From assembly GCF_002078605.1 (NCBI RefSeq), contig NZ_MSJR01000003.1, forward strand, positions 62,001 through 126,000: a stretch of DNA of 64,000 bases. Direction: 5' to 3'. Both the position numbers and the translations under genes were made by a program. How positions within the stretch are numbered: position 1 is the first letter of the stretch; the number at the start of each line of letters is the position of its first letter. This document shows, in pieces, positions 40,091 to 50,363 of the stretch. The notes under the pieces were generated by a model. The model made no database searches. It was not told the DNA's origin and saw only the letters and a list, made by a program, of their open reading frames with translations. Source of the stretch: Salegentibacter sediminis (GTDB lineage: Bacteria; Bacteroidota; Bacteroidia; Flavobacteriales; Flavobacteriaceae).

Positions 40091-41881
40091 TTAAACAGTT
40101 ACTTCAATTAATTTTTGACGATAGGCGGTAAGCAGTTTGGATTTTGAAATAAAACCAACATATTTACCATCTTCTACCACCGGCAGATTCCAGGCATTGG
40201 TTTCCTGAAATTTAGTCATGATATCTTTTGGCCTGTCTTTTCTAAGATCAATAATTTCAGGTGCTCGTTGCATAATATCGCTCACCTTTACTTCATCGTA
40301 CATTTTCTGATCGAACATTATCGGTCTAATATCATCTAAAAGAATGATCCCTAAGAAGCTGCCGTTTTCGTCAATAACGGGAAAAAGATTTCGGGAGGAT
40401 TTTATGACGCCTTCGTGAATAACATCACCAAGGTTCTTATTTATATTTAAAGTCACAAAGTTTTTTTCAATAATCTGCTTAATATTCAATAGGGTAAGAA
40501 CGGCCTGGTCTTTATTGTGGGTCAATAAATCGCCACGTTGGGCAAGTTCCATAGTATAAACCGAATGTGGCTGAAACCGATTGGTGATCATAAAAGAAAT
40601 TGCAGCAGTAATCATTAAAGGCACAAAAAGTTCGTAACCACCGGTAAGCTCTGCAATAAGGAAAATTGCAGTGAGAGGGGCGTGTAAAACCCCGGCCATT
40701 AGCCCGGCCATTCCTACCATAGTAAAACTACTTACCGAAATAGGATTTCTTAAAACCCCCAGGTTATTTACAAATAATGCGAAACAGTGTCCCATGGCGC
40801 TTCCCATAAACATTACCGGGGCAAAAATGCCACCAACACCGCCAGCTCCAAAAGTAAGGGAAGTAGCGATAATTTTAAAAAATACGAGGCTCGCAAGCAG
40901 TATAATTACAATCCATATATTATCTAGATACTCGTTAAAGAAATTAGTGCCCAGAGCTTCAAAATAATCTTCGGCCAGAAGGTTATTTATCACATTATAG
41001 CCTTCCCCATATAGCGGCGGAATAAAGTAAATAAGGACTCCAAGCCCTAGTCCACCGAGTATGAGCCGGTAAAAAAGCGAATCAATCTTCTTAAAAGCAT
41101 CCCCAATTTTGAAATAAATACTGGTAAAATACATAGAGCAGCCAGCGGCAAGTATTCCCAGGATGATATAAAAAGGAACTTCAGAAATATTAAAACTATC
41201 CTCAAGTTGGAAAGGGAGAATAATATCAGAGCCAAAGAAAAAATAAGAGGTGAGAATAGCCGAAACCGAAGCAATAAGCAAGGGGACCATAGAAATTAAA
41301 GTAAGGTCCAAACTAAAAACTTCAATAGCAAAAATGATCGCCGCGATAGGCGCTTTAAAAATAGAAGACATAGCTCCGGCAGCCGCACAACCAATTAACA
41401 AGGTGCGTGAGCTTTGGTTCATCTTAAAAAAGCGAGAAATATTGGAGCCTAAAGAAGCTCCTGTTGCCACTGTAGGGCCTTCCAGTCCTACAGATCCTCC
41501 AAAGCCAACGGTTAAGGGCGCGGTAATTATTGAAGCATACATCTGGAAAGAACGCATAATTCCTTTGCGGCGTGAAATGGCATAAAGCGTAGATGGAATC
41601 CCGTGACCTATCTTTTTTTTGAAAATTACTTTAATTACAAACAACGTAAGGCTTAAACCTATAAGGGGAAAAATAAAATAAAAAGCGTGATGATAATTTA
41701 CAATAAGGTTTCCTTCCAGTAAGCGCTGAATAAAGTGGGTGAGGTTTTTAATGACTACCGCACCTAACCCGGCAATAAACCCAATAATAGCACTTAAAAT
41801 CATCAGAAATTGTTGATGACTTAAATACCGGTTACTCCAGTCGGAAATACGGATTAGTTGTTTTGTTGCCTTGGTGCCCAC
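40091..41881 (-). CDS. ClC-family chloride channel/transporter with CBS domains
   Basis: This 596-residue integral membrane protein moves chloride and possibly protons. The ion-pathway motifs are present: KIGHGIPSTLYA, GFGGSVGLEGPTVATGA with the gating glutamate in GLEGP, and LTFGAGGVGGIFAPVMF. About 10 to 12 membrane segments are expected. After about residue 450 come two CBS domains (VIHEGVIKSSRNLFPVID and VSDIMQRAPEIIDLRKD...NAWNLPVVEDG), which in relatives bind nucleotides. It is followed at 2 bases by a small membrane-protein gene. The aspS terminator lies in the gap before its ATG. Confidence 0.94.
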   Translation of the reverse strand: MGTKATKQLIRISDWSNRYLSHQQFLMILSAIIGFIAGLGAVVIKNLTHFIQRLLEGNLIVNYHHAFYFIFPLIGLSLTLFVIKVIFKKKIGHGIPSTLYAISRRKGIMRSFQMYASIITAPLTVGFGGSVGLEGPTVATGASLGSNISRFFKMNQSSRTLLIGCAAAGAMSSIFKAPIAAIIFAIEVFSLDLTLISMVPLLIASVSAILTSYFFFGSDIILPFQLEDSFNISEVPFYIILGILAAGCSMYFTSIYFKIGDAFKKIDSLFYRLILGGLGLGVLIYFIPPLYGEGYNVINNLLAEDYFEALGTNFFNEYLDNIWIVIILLASLVFFKIIATSLTFGAGGVGGIFAPVMFMGSAMGHCFALFVNNLGVLRNPISVSSFTMVGMAGLMAGVLHAPLTAIFLIAELTGGYELFVPLMITAAISFMITNRFQPHSVYTMELAQRGDLLTHNKDQAVLTLLNIKQIIEKNFVTLNINKNLGDVIHEGVIKSSRNLFPVIDENGSFLGIILLDDIRPIMFDQKMYDEVKVSDIMQRAPEIIDLRKDRPKDIMTKFQETNAWNLPVVEDGKYVGFISKSKLLTAYRQKLIEVTV

Positions 41882-41905
41882 TCAAAAAATATTTAAGTGA
41901 AGATA

Positions 41906-41936
41906 AAAAATTCCCGATCTGGAATCGGGAATTTTT
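41906..41936 (-). terminator. Terminator of aspS
   Basis: The arms AAAAATTCCCGAT and ATCGGGAATTTTT form a perfect stem around CTGGA, directly after the minus-strand aspS stop at 41942. The T-run on the minus strand comes from the plus-strand A tract at 41905-41910. Confidence 0.88.
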
Positions 41937-41941
41937 ATCAA

Positions 41942-43690
41942 TTATAATTTTATCTGAAGATGGAGTTCTTCAAGTTGTGCTTTATCAAGATTTGCCGGGG
42001 CATCAATCATCACATCTCTTCCGGCATTGTTTTTTGGAAAGGCGATAAAATCCCTGATGCTTTCCTGGCCACCAAGAATAGCTACCAATCTATCAAAACC
42101 AAAGGCGATACCACCGTGAGGAGGAGCTCCGTACTGGAAGGCATCCATAAGGAAACCAAATTGAGCTTTTGCTTCCTCGGGAGTGAAACCAAGATAATCG
42201 AACATTTTTGCTTGCGTTTCCTTGTCATGAATTCTTATAGAACCACCGCCAATCTCGTTTCCGTTTAAAACCAAATCGTAGGCATTTGCACGAACTTCTC
42301 CAGGCTTGGTTTCTAGAAGAGCAAAATCTTCTTTCTTAGGCGAAGTAAAAGGATGGTGCATGGCGTGGTAGCGTTGGGTCTCTTCGTCCCATTCTAAAAG
42401 CGGGAAATCTACCACCCAAAGTGGAGCGAATTCATTAGCTTTTCTTAGACCAAGTTCGTTCCCAAGATGCATTCTCAAAGCGCTTAGCTGAGTTCTGGTT
42501 TTGGTTGCATCGCCGGCCATTACCAGAACTAGGTCTCCCGGTTTTGCTCCTGTGGCTTCTGCCCAGCCTTTTAAATCTTCTTCGGAATAAAATTTATCCA
42601 CCGAGGATTTTAAAGAACCATCTTCATTGTACTTTGCCCAAACAAGTCCGTTTGCGCCAACCTGGGGTCTTTTCACCCAGGAAATAAGTTTATCGATCTC
42701 TTTTCTGGTAAATGAAGCTGCTCCGGGAACTGCAATCCCAACAACCAGTTCCTGTTGATCGAAAACATTGAAGCCTTTGTCTTTGGCAAGATCGTTCAAT
42801 TCGGCAAACTCCATCCCAAACCTGATATCGGGTTTGTCGTTTCCGTATTTTTTCATCGCATCAGCGTAGGTCATTCTAGGGAATTCTTCCACATCCACGC
42901 CATTGATCTCCTTCAATAAATGCCGGGTCAAACCTTCAAAAATATTCAAAATATCTTCTTGCTCTACAAACGCCATTTCACAATCAATTTGGGTGAATTC
43001 AGGCTGCCTGTCGGCTCTAAGGTCTTCATCCCGAAAGCATTTTACGATCTGGAAATATTTATCCATTCCGCCTACCATAAGCAATTGTTTGAAGGTTTGT
43101 GGCGATTGTGGGAGCGCGTAAAACTGACCTTCGTTCATTCGGCTTGGTACCACAAAATCACGGGCCCCTTCCGGAGTAGATTTTATGAGATATGGAGTTT
43201 CCACTTCAATGAAATCCTGGTGAGAAAGGTAGTTTCTAACTTCCATCCCTACTTTGTGGCGAAATTTCAGCTTATTTTTAACCGGATTTCTGCGGATATC
43301 CAGGTAACGGTATTTCATTCTTAGGTCTTCCCCACCATCGGTATCTTCTTCAATAGTAAAAGGAGGGGTTAGGGAAGTGTTCAGGATATTCAATTCTGAA
43401 ACGAGTACTTCAATTTCACCTGTTGCGATATTAGGATTTTTGGATTCGCGCTCGATCACTTTTCCGGTGATCTGGATCACGAATTCCCGGCCTAGTTTCT
43501 GGGCTTTTTCCATTAATTCGGCTGAAGAACGTTCCTCATCAAAAATAAGCTGGGTAATGCCATAGCGATCACGCAAATCTACCCATACCATAAATCCTTT
43601 ATCTCTTATTTTTTGAACCCAGCCCGAAAGTTGGATCTCCTGCCCAATATTAGCAGCGTTTAATTCTCCACAGGTGTGACTTCTATACAT
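41942..43690 (-). CDS. aspS: Aspartyl-tRNA synthetase
   Basis: This 582-residue class II synthetase charges tRNA-Asp. The N-terminal OB-fold anticodon domain ([23 protein letters not shown]) leads to motif 1 and then motif 2 with [21 protein letters not shown] near residue 220. The bacterial GAD insertion follows (about 285-415). Motif 3 is [14 protein letters not shown] near the end. The GAD domain and length indicate the bacterial type. The start is ATG 43690 ([11 protein letters not shown]). A TACTTTTG -7 element (minus strand, 43716-43723) lies 25 bases upstream. Confidence 0.97.
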   Translation of the reverse strand: MYRSHTCGELNAANIGQEIQLSGWVQKIRDKGFMVWVDLRDRYGITQLIFDEERSSAELMEKAQKLGREFVIQITGKVIERESKNPNIATGEIEVLVSELNILNTSLTPPFTIEEDTDGGEDLRMKYRYLDIRRNPVKNKLKFRHKVGMEVRNYLSHQDFIEVETPYLIKSTPEGARDFVVPSRMNEGQFYALPQSPQTFKQLLMVGGMDKYFQIVKCFRDEDLRADRQPEFTQIDCEMAFVEQEDILNIFEGLTRHLLKEINGVDVEEFPRMTYADAMKKYGNDKPDIRFGMEFAELNDLAKDKGFNVFDQQELVVGIAVPGAASFTRKEIDKLISWVKRPQVGANGLVWAKYNEDGSLKSSVDKFYSEEDLKGWAEATGAKPGDLVLVMAGDATKTRTQLSALRMHLGNELGLRKANEFAPLWVVDFPLLEWDEETQRYHAMHHPFTSPKKEDFALLETKPGEVRANAYDLVLNGNEIGGGSIRIHDKETQAKMFDYLGFTPEEAKAQFGFLMDAFQYGAPPHGGIAFGFDRLVAILGGQESIRDFIAFPKNNAGRDVMIDAPANLDKAQLEELHLQIKL

Positions 43691-43715
43691 AATTTCCCTT
43701 GAGTTTTAGTGCCTG

Positions 43716-43723
43716 CAAAAGTA
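43716..43723 (-). promoter_or_regulatory. Probable -7 element of aspS
   Basis: Minus-strand TACTTTTG is an exact TAnnTTTG match 25 bases before the aspS ATG. No clear TTG is found at N20. Confidence 0.5.
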
Positions 43724-43863
43724 AGAAGTTCTGGTGGCTTAACAGCTAATTTTTAATTGAAAATCCCGTTTTCGCTGTAAACTTCAGGTGTAAAATGAAA
43801 TTTATTAGACTTCTGATTTTTAGGTTTTGGGCGTCCCAATGTTAACTTAATGTTACGTAATTA

Positions 43864-43894
43864 TTGAATAAACGTAAACTTTTTGTTATATTTG
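43864..43894 (+). promoter_or_regulatory. Promoter of the YwqK-like gene
   Basis: TTG at 43864-43866, 20 bases, then TATATTTG at 43887-43894: both boxes match the Bacteroidota consensus. The ATG is at 43919, 24 bases after the -7 element. Confidence 0.75.
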
Positions 43895-43918
43895 TAAAGT
43901 TAAGATTATTAAATACTA

Positions 43919-44275
43919 ATGAAAAAGATCAGAAATATTTTGATGGCTGCGGTTTTTATTGCCGGCGGCACTATTATGGCACAGGATAAACCTGAGCCAC
44001 GTTTTGAAAAAGACGGCGATCTTATTAAAGGAACATTTTATTATGAAGACGGAAGTATTAAGCAGGAAGGAACGTACAAGGACGGGAAACTCCACGGGGA
44101 ATGGGTTTCTTACAACCAGAGAGGTGAAAAGGAAAGCCTCGCCCAGTATGCCTTTGGTAACAAGACTGGTAAATGGTTTTTTTGGAATAACAACCAATTA
44201 ACCGAAGTAATCTATGACGAAAATATAATTGTTGGGGTGTTAAAACGCGAAAGCGGTTACATCCCCAAACCCTAA
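43919..44275 (+). CDS. Secreted YwqK/MORN-repeat-like protein
   Basis: This 118-residue exported protein has the signal peptide MKKIRNILMAAVFIAGGTIMAQ. The mature part has MORN-like repeats: GTFYYEDGSIKQEGTYKDGKLHGEW, then GEKESLAQYAFGNKTGKWFFW. Repeats of this YwqK type are often labelled antitoxin in databases, but no toxin gene is adjacent, so I do not adopt that role. Its function is probably structural or binding at the envelope. A clear promoter precedes it and a bidirectional terminator follows it. Confidence 0.85.
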   Translation: MKKIRNILMAAVFIAGGTIMAQDKPEPRFEKDGDLIKGTFYYEDGSIKQEGTYKDGKLHGEWVSYNQRGEKESLAQYAFGNKTGKWFFWNNNQLTEVIYDENIIVGVLKRESGYIPKP

Positions 44276-44295
44276 TAAAAATTTATTGGAAAAGA

Positions 44296-44328
44296 AAAAC
44301 CCCGAAGTTGAAGCTTCGGGGTTTTTTT
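44296..44328. terminator. Bidirectional terminator between the YwqK-like gene and the RND operon
   Basis: AAAACCCCGAAG and CTTCGGGGTTTT are perfect arms around TTGAAG, with A and T tracts on the two sides. It directly precedes the stop of the minus-strand RND permease gene (44332). Confidence 0.9.
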
Positions 44329-44331
44329 ATT

Positions 44332-47300
44332 TTAGGCTTTTGCCTCCAGTTTTCTTTGTTTTCGCTCTTTTCGTTTATCGGCGGTTTTTACCTTGGCACG
44401 ATTTACCAGGTAGAACATTACCGGGACAATAACCAGGGTTAAAAAGGTCGCAAAAACAAGTCCGAAGATCACTGTCCAGGCCAGTGGACCCCAGAAGATC
44501 ACGTTATCTCCCCCAATATAGATTTTAGGATCGTAATCTATGAAGAGGCTAAAGAAATCGATGTTCAACCCAACCGCTAATGGAATAAGTCCTAACACAG
44601 TAGTAATTGCAGTTAGAATTACCGGTCTTAACCTGGAAATTCCACCTTTTACGATACTATCAAAATACTGCTCGCGGGTTAAAAGCTCGTTGTCTTCTAA
44701 GCCCAACTCGTTTTTCTTCCGGTCTATGAGAATTTGGGTATAATCCACCAGTACGATGGCGTTGTTAACCACGATTCCTGCTAAAGAGATAATTCCCATC
44801 ATCGTCATAATAATAATGAAGTCCATCTGGAAAATTATCAGTCCAAAGAAGACTCCCACCAAACTTAGCATCACCGCCATAACAATGATAATAGGTTTTG
44901 AGATTGAGTTGAACTGGGCTACCAGGATAAGCAGGATTCCACCAATGGCAATGAGCAGGGCTTTTAGCAGAAAGCTCATATTCTCTTTCTGTTCTTCCTG
45001 TTCCCCGGTAAACTCGAGAGAAATTTCCTTCGGAAGCTCGTAATTTTTCAGTTCAGTTTTCAGACGTTCTACTATCTCGTTTCCGTTGTAACCTTCCAGA
45101 ACATTGGAGTATAAGGTTATGACGCGCTTTAGATCTTTTCTCTTAATTGAGCTGAACGAAGAAGCTTTATTTGTGGTCACCAGGGAAGAAATTGGTACCT
45201 GTACAATCTCCCCGGTATTTTGATCCATAAAGGTTACGGGTTGATTAAACAAGGCATTTTCATCATACCGGAATTCCTCATTAAAACGTACGTTAACTTC
45301 ATAATCGTCGTCCCCATCTTTGTAAGTTGAAACCTCTTCCCCATAGATAGCTCTTCTTAGAGTTTGGCCCACTGCAGCTGTTGAAACTCCCAGCTGGCCG
45401 GCTTTTCGGCGATCAACTTTTACATCAAGTTCAGATTTTGATTTGTTAACATCAATTTTGAGGTTTTCTATTCCGGGGATGCTTAGGCTCTGGATATAAG
45501 CTCGCATATTTTCTGCCTCAGCAAGCATCTGCTCATAGTCGTCTCCCTTTAATTCCATGTTGATAGGATAACCGGAAGGAGGTCCTGCCTGGTCTTTTTC
45601 AACAATAACCGACGCTCCCGGGAAGCCCTGAACAGCATCCCGAACTTCGCTTAGAACCTTACTACTTCGCACCCCGCGTCTTTCATTAAATTCCCGCATA
45701 GAAAGCGTGATTTTTGCTTTATGTGGCATTTCGTTTTGCTGGCCCCCATCGGTCATAGGGTTTCCAGAGCCTTCTCCTACCTGCGAGATAGCCGATTCGA
45801 CCATAAAATTATAGCCGTCTTCATCTTCGTATTTTTTTATCACCTCAAAAACCTGACTCTCTATCTTTTTGGTGAGTTCGTTGGTTTTGTGAATATCTGT
45901 GCCTTCGGGGTATTCAATATAGGTGATAATTTGTTTAGGTTCATTCTCAGGGAAGAACAACACCTTGGGTTGTACCAAAGCGATTAAAACGAAAGAAACA
46001 AATAGTAGAAAAAGCGTTCCGAAGAAAAATAAATAAGCTTTTTTTCCGCGCAGTGCATAGATAAGGGTTCTCTCGTATAAACTTTCCATCTTTTTGAGTG
46101 CTCTTACCTGAAAGAAATCTACTGCCTTTGAGATAAAATACTTATAAGCCCAGAGCAGGATAACAACCAGGATAAGGATGTTTCCAAAAGCTCTTAAGAC
46201 CCCTGTAGGTAAAATAAAGCCAAGGATAAGTAGGATTATTCCTGTAGTTCCCAGAATTAAACTAAGACGGATTAGCCGTTTTTTCGAAATTGATTCTTCC
46301 TCGGTTTTCATAAACTGGGAGGTAAGCATGGAATTGATAATCAGCGCCACAAATAATGAAGATCCTAATACTATGGAAAGCGTGATGGGAAAAATCATCA
46401 TAAATTTTCCTACAAGACCCGGCCATAATCCCAGCGGAAAAAATGCTGCCAAAGTAGTAGCGGTTGAAGCGATAATTGGCCAGGCAATTTCGCCTAAACC
46501 TTGTTTGGCTGCTTTGGTTCGCGACATGCCCTGATCCATTAGAGAGTATACGTTCTCCACAACCACAATCCCATTATCTACCAGCATTCCCAGTCCCATT
46601 ACAAGTGCGAAAAGCACCATGGTATTCAGGGTGTATCCCATGCTGGATAAAATAATATAGGAGAGAAACATGGAAAGCGGAATCGCAATCCCTACAAATA
46701 AAGAGTTTCGGAACCCTAGAAAGAACATTAGAACCAATACCACGAGGATTACTCCAAAAATTATATTGTTAACAAGATCATCAACCTGGTTAATAGTTTG
46801 GGTTGATTGATCGTTGCTTAGGCTTATGTGTAAACTTTCCGGCAGGTAATTCTCCTGTTCGGTTTTTACGATCTCCTTGATGCTTTCTACCGCCTCGATC
46901 ATATTTTTTCCGGCGCGTTTTTTAACATCCAGCATCACTACAGGTTGACCATACTCCCTGGCAAATGTGGTGGCATCTTTTTCCTTGAAATTTATTTCAG
47001 CGATGTCCTTAAGAAATATGAGTCCGCCGTCGCGTTTTACCACCACATCCTTTAACTCATCGGGATCTTCAATTTCTCCGATTATCCTGATGTTTTTCTG
47101 AGCGCCGCTGGTAATGATGTTCCCTCCTGAAATGGTGCGGTTTTCAGCATTTACCGAATTTACAATATCATCAAAACTAACCTTGGAAGCCGTCATTTTG
47201 TAGATATCTACAGCGATTTCAACTTCCATATCTTCTGCACCCCTAATTCCCGCCTCTTTGATTTGCGGGAGGAGCTCTATTCGCTCCTGAAGATATTCGG

Positions 47301-47805
47301 CATATTCCTTTAACTGCTGTACGGTATAGTCTCCCGTAAGGTTAATATTAAGGATGGGCATTTCTTCGGTAAGGTTCAAATCGAAAACATTGGGCTCTAC
47401 TTTGGCTCCGTTATCCAGGGTAGGCCAGGTGGTTTCGGCTTTTACCAGATCAACCTTGTCTTTTACTTTTTGCCTGGCAATATCTACCAGGATATCTTCT
47501 TCAAATTCTACAATTACCAGGGAATAATCCTGAAGGGTGTTAGAAGTGATTTCTTTTACCCCTGCAATATTGTTGAATTCTTCTTCGAGGGGTTCGGTAA
47601 TAAATTTCTCGACATCTTCGGCAGAGTTGCCCGGGTTTACCGAGCTCACATAAATTTTAGTTTCAATAACCTCCGGGAATGATTCGCGGGGCATATTATA
47701 ATAGGACATGAGCCCGCCTATCATAATTATGGCGATAATCACATAGACCGTCATTTTATTGCCTATGGCCCAGGAAGAAAGTTTAAATTCCTTGTCTAAT
47801 TTCAT
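44332..47805 (-). CDS. RND efflux transporter permease (HAE1/AcrB-type)
   Basis: This 1157-residue inner-membrane pump subunit exports hydrophobic compounds using the proton gradient. An N-terminal helix (MTVYVIIAIIMIGGLMSYYNMP) leads to the large periplasmic porter domain. A six-helix bundle follows with IPLSMFLSYIILSSMGYTLN and GLGMLVDNGIVVVENV, where the Asp is the proton-relay type. The second half repeats this pattern (IIIMTMMGIISLAGIVVNNAIV). It forms a tripartite system with the adaptor (1 base upstream) and the TolC-like protein of the same operon. The substrate cannot be inferred. Confidence 0.95.
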   Translation of the reverse strand: MKLDKEFKLSSWAIGNKMTVYVIIAIIMIGGLMSYYNMPRESFPEVIETKIYVSSVNPGNSAEDVEKFITEPLEEEFNNIAGVKEITSNTLQDYSLVIVEFEEDILVDIARQKVKDKVDLVKAETTWPTLDNGAKVEPNVFDLNLTEEMPILNINLTGDYTVQQLKEYAEYLQERIELLPQIKEAGIRGAEDMEVEIAVDIYKMTASKVSFDDIVNSVNAENRTISGGNIITSGAQKNIRIIGEIEDPDELKDVVVKRDGGLIFLKDIAEINFKEKDATTFAREYGQPVVMLDVKKRAGKNMIEAVESIKEIVKTEQENYLPESLHISLSNDQSTQTINQVDDLVNNIIFGVILVVLVLMFFLGFRNSLFVGIAIPLSMFLSYIILSSMGYTLNTMVLFALVMGLGMLVDNGIVVVENVYSLMDQGMSRTKAAKQGLGEIAWPIIASTATTLAAFFPLGLWPGLVGKFMMIFPITLSIVLGSSLFVALIINSMLTSQFMKTEEESISKKRLIRLSLILGTTGIILLILGFILPTGVLRAFGNILILVVILLWAYKYFISKAVDFFQVRALKKMESLYERTLIYALRGKKAYLFFFGTLFLLFVSFVLIALVQPKVLFFPENEPKQIITYIEYPEGTDIHKTNELTKKIESQVFEVIKKYEDEDGYNFMVESAISQVGEGSGNPMTDGGQQNEMPHKAKITLSMREFNERRGVRSSKVLSEVRDAVQGFPGASVIVEKDQAGPPSGYPINMELKGDDYEQMLAEAENMRAYIQSLSIPGIENLKIDVNKSKSELDVKVDRRKAGQLGVSTAAVGQTLRRAIYGEEVSTYKDGDDDYEVNVRFNEEFRYDENALFNQPVTFMDQNTGEIVQVPISSLVTTNKASSFSSIKRKDLKRVITLYSNVLEGYNGNEIVERLKTELKNYELPKEISLEFTGEQEEQKENMSFLLKALLIAIGGILLILVAQFNSISKPIIIVMAVMLSLVGVFFGLIIFQMDFIIIMTMMGIISLAGIVVNNAIVLVDYTQILIDRKKNELGLEDNELLTREQYFDSIVKGGISRLRPVILTAITTVLGLIPLAVGLNIDFFSLFIDYDPKIYIGGDNVIFWGPLAWTVIFGLVFATFLTLVIVPVMFYLVNRAKVKTADKRKERKQRKLEAKA

Positions 47806-47806
47806 G

Positions 47807-48979
47807 TTACTCCTCGTTTCTTGATTTCACTTCCTGTCCTTCGCGGAGGTTTTTGGCGCCTTCTACAATAAGGATTTCACCAGGCTGTAAACCTTTGGTA
47901 ATCTCTATCTCGTTCTGGTAAACATAACCGGTCTCTACGATCTTTTTGCGGGCAATCCCTGTTTCGCCTTCGGCTTCTTTTTCCAATACATAGACAATAT
48001 TTTCTCCCAAAGCATTTTTCTGAACCGCATTTTCTGGAATTACCACGGCGTTTTCGGCAGTATAATCGTTAAGTTTTATAGTTGCAATCTGGTTGGGCTT
48101 GATAAGGCCCTCTTCGTTAGGCAGTGCAACCTGAACCCCGAAAGTGCGATTGTTAGGGTTAATATAGCTTCCAACCTGCCTCACTTCACCTTCAATTTCC
48201 TTATTAATAGAACCAATCCTTATATTTACCTGGGTGCCTTTTTTAATCTTGTTGAGGTAATTTTCAGGAACCGCGGCTTCCACATACATGTTTTCTAAAC
48301 TTATTAACCTGAATAACGGACTTTGCCCGGGATTCACTACCTGTCCTTCATCGGTGATCACTTCATCGATTACACCACTAAATGGAGCGGTAACCACAGT
48401 TTTTGCCAGGCGGGATTTTAATTGTTCCAGTGACCTTTGAATCGCTTCATAATTTGTTTTGGCTTCAAGGTATTGCATTTCTGAACCTATGTTCTGTTCC
48501 CATAACCTTTCCTGGCGTTCAAAAGTGGTCTTTGCTAAAGCGACTCGGGTTTCCAGTTGAGCAAGCTCACTCGAAAGTCCGCCGTCATCAATAATAGCCA
48601 GGGTTTGTCCTTTGCTAACCTTCTGGCCTTCTTCTATTCTAATATTGGTTAGAACTCCCGAAAATTCGGGATAGATAATGATATTTTCATCGGTAGCGAC
48701 ATCGCCCTGAACTTCAGCAAAATGCTTAAACAGGGTGTCCTGAATAACCTGCGTGGTAACGAGATCTAACCTACGGTTTTTATCAAGCTCGTTTATTGCC
48801 TCGTCCAGCTGGTCTATTTTGGTGGTCAATTCGCTTTGTTGTTGACCTAATTCAGTTTTCTTTTGTTTGATCTCTGTAAGATCCCCCCTTTTTATTATCT
48901 CTTCAACGGATTGCTCATCTTTTTTTCCGCAGGAAAAAATAAATAAGCTTATGGTTAATAAAACTGATATTTTCTTCAT
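47807..48979 (-). CDS. RND periplasmic adaptor subunit (membrane fusion protein)
   Basis: This 390-residue adaptor links the RND permease to the outer-membrane channel. ATG 48979 gives a lipoprotein signal peptide MKKISVLLTISLFIFSC (Cys17). A start at 49018 would place a hydrophilic stretch in front of it and overlap the tolC-like gene. A coiled-coil hairpin follows (KTELGQQQSELTTKIDQLDEAI and the LAQLETRVALAKTTFERQERLWEQ region), along with lipoyl-like parts (IRIEEGQKVSKGQTLAIID and VITDEGQVVNPGQSPLFRL). It lies in the four-gene operon tetR-tolC-adaptor-permease. Confidence 0.93.
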   Translation of the reverse strand: MKKISVLLTISLFIFSCGKKDEQSVEEIIKRGDLTEIKQKKTELGQQQSELTTKIDQLDEAINELDKNRRLDLVTTQVIQDTLFKHFAEVQGDVATDENIIIYPEFSGVLTNIRIEEGQKVSKGQTLAIIDDGGLSSELAQLETRVALAKTTFERQERLWEQNIGSEMQYLEAKTNYEAIQRSLEQLKSRLAKTVVTAPFSGVIDEVITDEGQVVNPGQSPLFRLISLENMYVEAAVPENYLNKIKKGTQVNIRIGSINKEIEGEVRQVGSYINPNNRTFGVQVALPNEEGLIKPNQIATIKLNDYTAENAVVIPENAVQKNALGENIVYVLEKEAEGETGIARKKIVETGYVYQNEIEITKGLQPGEILIVEGAKNLREGQEVKSRNEE

Positions 48980-49007
48980 CGGTATCTTTTGATTGCTGTT
49001 TATTAGT

Positions 49008-50363
49008 TTAGTTTTCATCAGGGTATTTTGTGGTGTCCAGTAGGTTTTCCAATTCGGCCTTATTGGTAATCACATTCAGCATGGCTTGAAGGAAATCCTG
49101 TTGTGCGCTATAAAGTTGTCTTTGTGCCTCACTTAGCTCAAAGCTACTACCCACACCTTCAAAAAATTTGATCTGGTTTTTGCGTTCTATGCGCTCGGAG
49201 AGTTCCAGATTTTTCTTTTGCGTCTGGAAATTTTCAAGGCTATATTCATATTCGATCTTAGCCGAATTTATTCTTCGCAATACATCATTCCTGGTTTCTT
49301 CCAGTTCCAGTATAGCCTGATCGTAGGCTATTTTCTTTTGTTGGGTACGCGCACCGCGCATTCCACTACTGAATATAGGGATGTTTAAAGAGACTCCTAA
49401 AATTGATTGTCCGTAGTATTCCTGGTCGCTGTTAAAAAAGGTGAACTCCTTGCTGAAGCCCTGAACCCCATAATTAAGAAAACCACTTAGACTTGGCAGT
49501 GCTTTTGATTTTTCAAGTTTTACCTGTATCTCGGCAGATTGAGCCCGGTTTTCAGCAATGCGGTAATCTATATTTTCTTCAACAGGAATTTGGGTTTCAA
49601 GAAGGCCCAAATCAAAATACTCCATTGCCAGCTCATCAAGATCCTGGGTTAGTTCTACAGGTGTTTCTATGGGTAGGCCTAAACTCAGTTTAAGGACATC
49701 ATAGGAGATATTTAGCATTCTACGGCTTCTGCTAAGGTTATTTTTTAAGCGCAATAATGTGATCTCCAGTTGTTCTACATCTTCTTCTTCGGCGAGGCCA
49801 TTTTTATAGATCTCTTTGGTCTCGTTGTAATTCTGTTGAACGTTTTCCTGATTTTTCTGAAGAATTGCTACACTTTCCCTGGCAAGAAGGACATTTCCGT
49901 AGGCATTAATGATAGCTTTTTTAACCTCATGATTGGTTTTGGTTTTTGCATTTTTGGAAATCTGCAGCAAGGTTTTAGCCGATTGGACCCCAACGATATA
50001 AGAACCGTCAAAAATTAGCTGGTTCCAGGTGGCTGTCGCATTAAGGTTATGTTTGGTGCCAAAAACCACAGGCACATAAGTGCCGGGCTCACCTCCCGAG
50101 ATTTCAGCCGGAATTAATGTCACCGGTTGTTTTAGATAATTCTGATAATCTGTAGTTGCTGAAAGTTGCGGCAGCCCCTGGGCAATAATCTCCCATTTCT
50201 GTTTAATAGCAATGTCTATATCCTTTTGGGCATTTACCGAGCTATAATTGTTTTCCAGGCCAAACCGGATAGCCTCTTCCAGAGAAAAGCTATATCCGTT
50301 TTCGATTTCCTGAGCCTGAATTCCTGCGGAAATCAGAAAGATGAGCAGAAAAAGTCTACGCAT
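49008..50363 (-). CDS. TolC-family outer-membrane efflux protein
   Basis: This 451-residue outer-membrane channel of the tripartite pump has the signal peptide MRRLFLLIFLISAGIQAQ. The mature part is mostly long alpha-helical repeats (YSFSLEEAIRFGLENNYSSVNAQKDIDIA; IVGVQSAKTLLQISKNAK; ELSEAQRQLYSAQQDFLQAMLNVITNKAELENL), as in TolC. Its start overlaps the stop of the tetR gene by 8 bases, indicating translational coupling. It is followed by the adaptor and permease genes. Confidence 0.94.
   Translation of the reverse strand: MRRLFLLIFLISAGIQAQEIENGYSFSLEEAIRFGLENNYSSVNAQKDIDIAIKQKWEIIAQGLPQLSATTDYQNYLKQPVTLIPAEISGGEPGTYVPVVFGTKHNLNATATWNQLIFDGSYIVGVQSAKTLLQISKNAKTKTNHEVKKAIINAYGNVLLARESVAILQKNQENVQQNYNETKEIYKNGLAEEEDVEQLEITLLRLKNNLSRSRRMLNISYDVLKLSLGLPIETPVELTQDLDELAMEYFDLGLLETQIPVEENIDYRIAENRAQSAEIQVKLEKSKALPSLSGFLNYGVQGFSKEFTFFNSDQEYYGQSILGVSLNIPIFSSGMRGARTQQKKIAYDQAILELEETRNDVLRRINSAKIEYEYSLENFQTQKKNLELSERIERKNQIKFFEGVGSSFELSEAQRQLYSAQQDFLQAMLNVITNKAELENLLDTTKYPDEN

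Noticed and set aside
43919-44275. Toxin-antitoxin assignment for the YwqK-like gene
   Set aside because: The name antitoxin is attached to this MORN-like family in databases, but no toxin gene lies next to it, it carries a signal peptide, and terminators isolate it.
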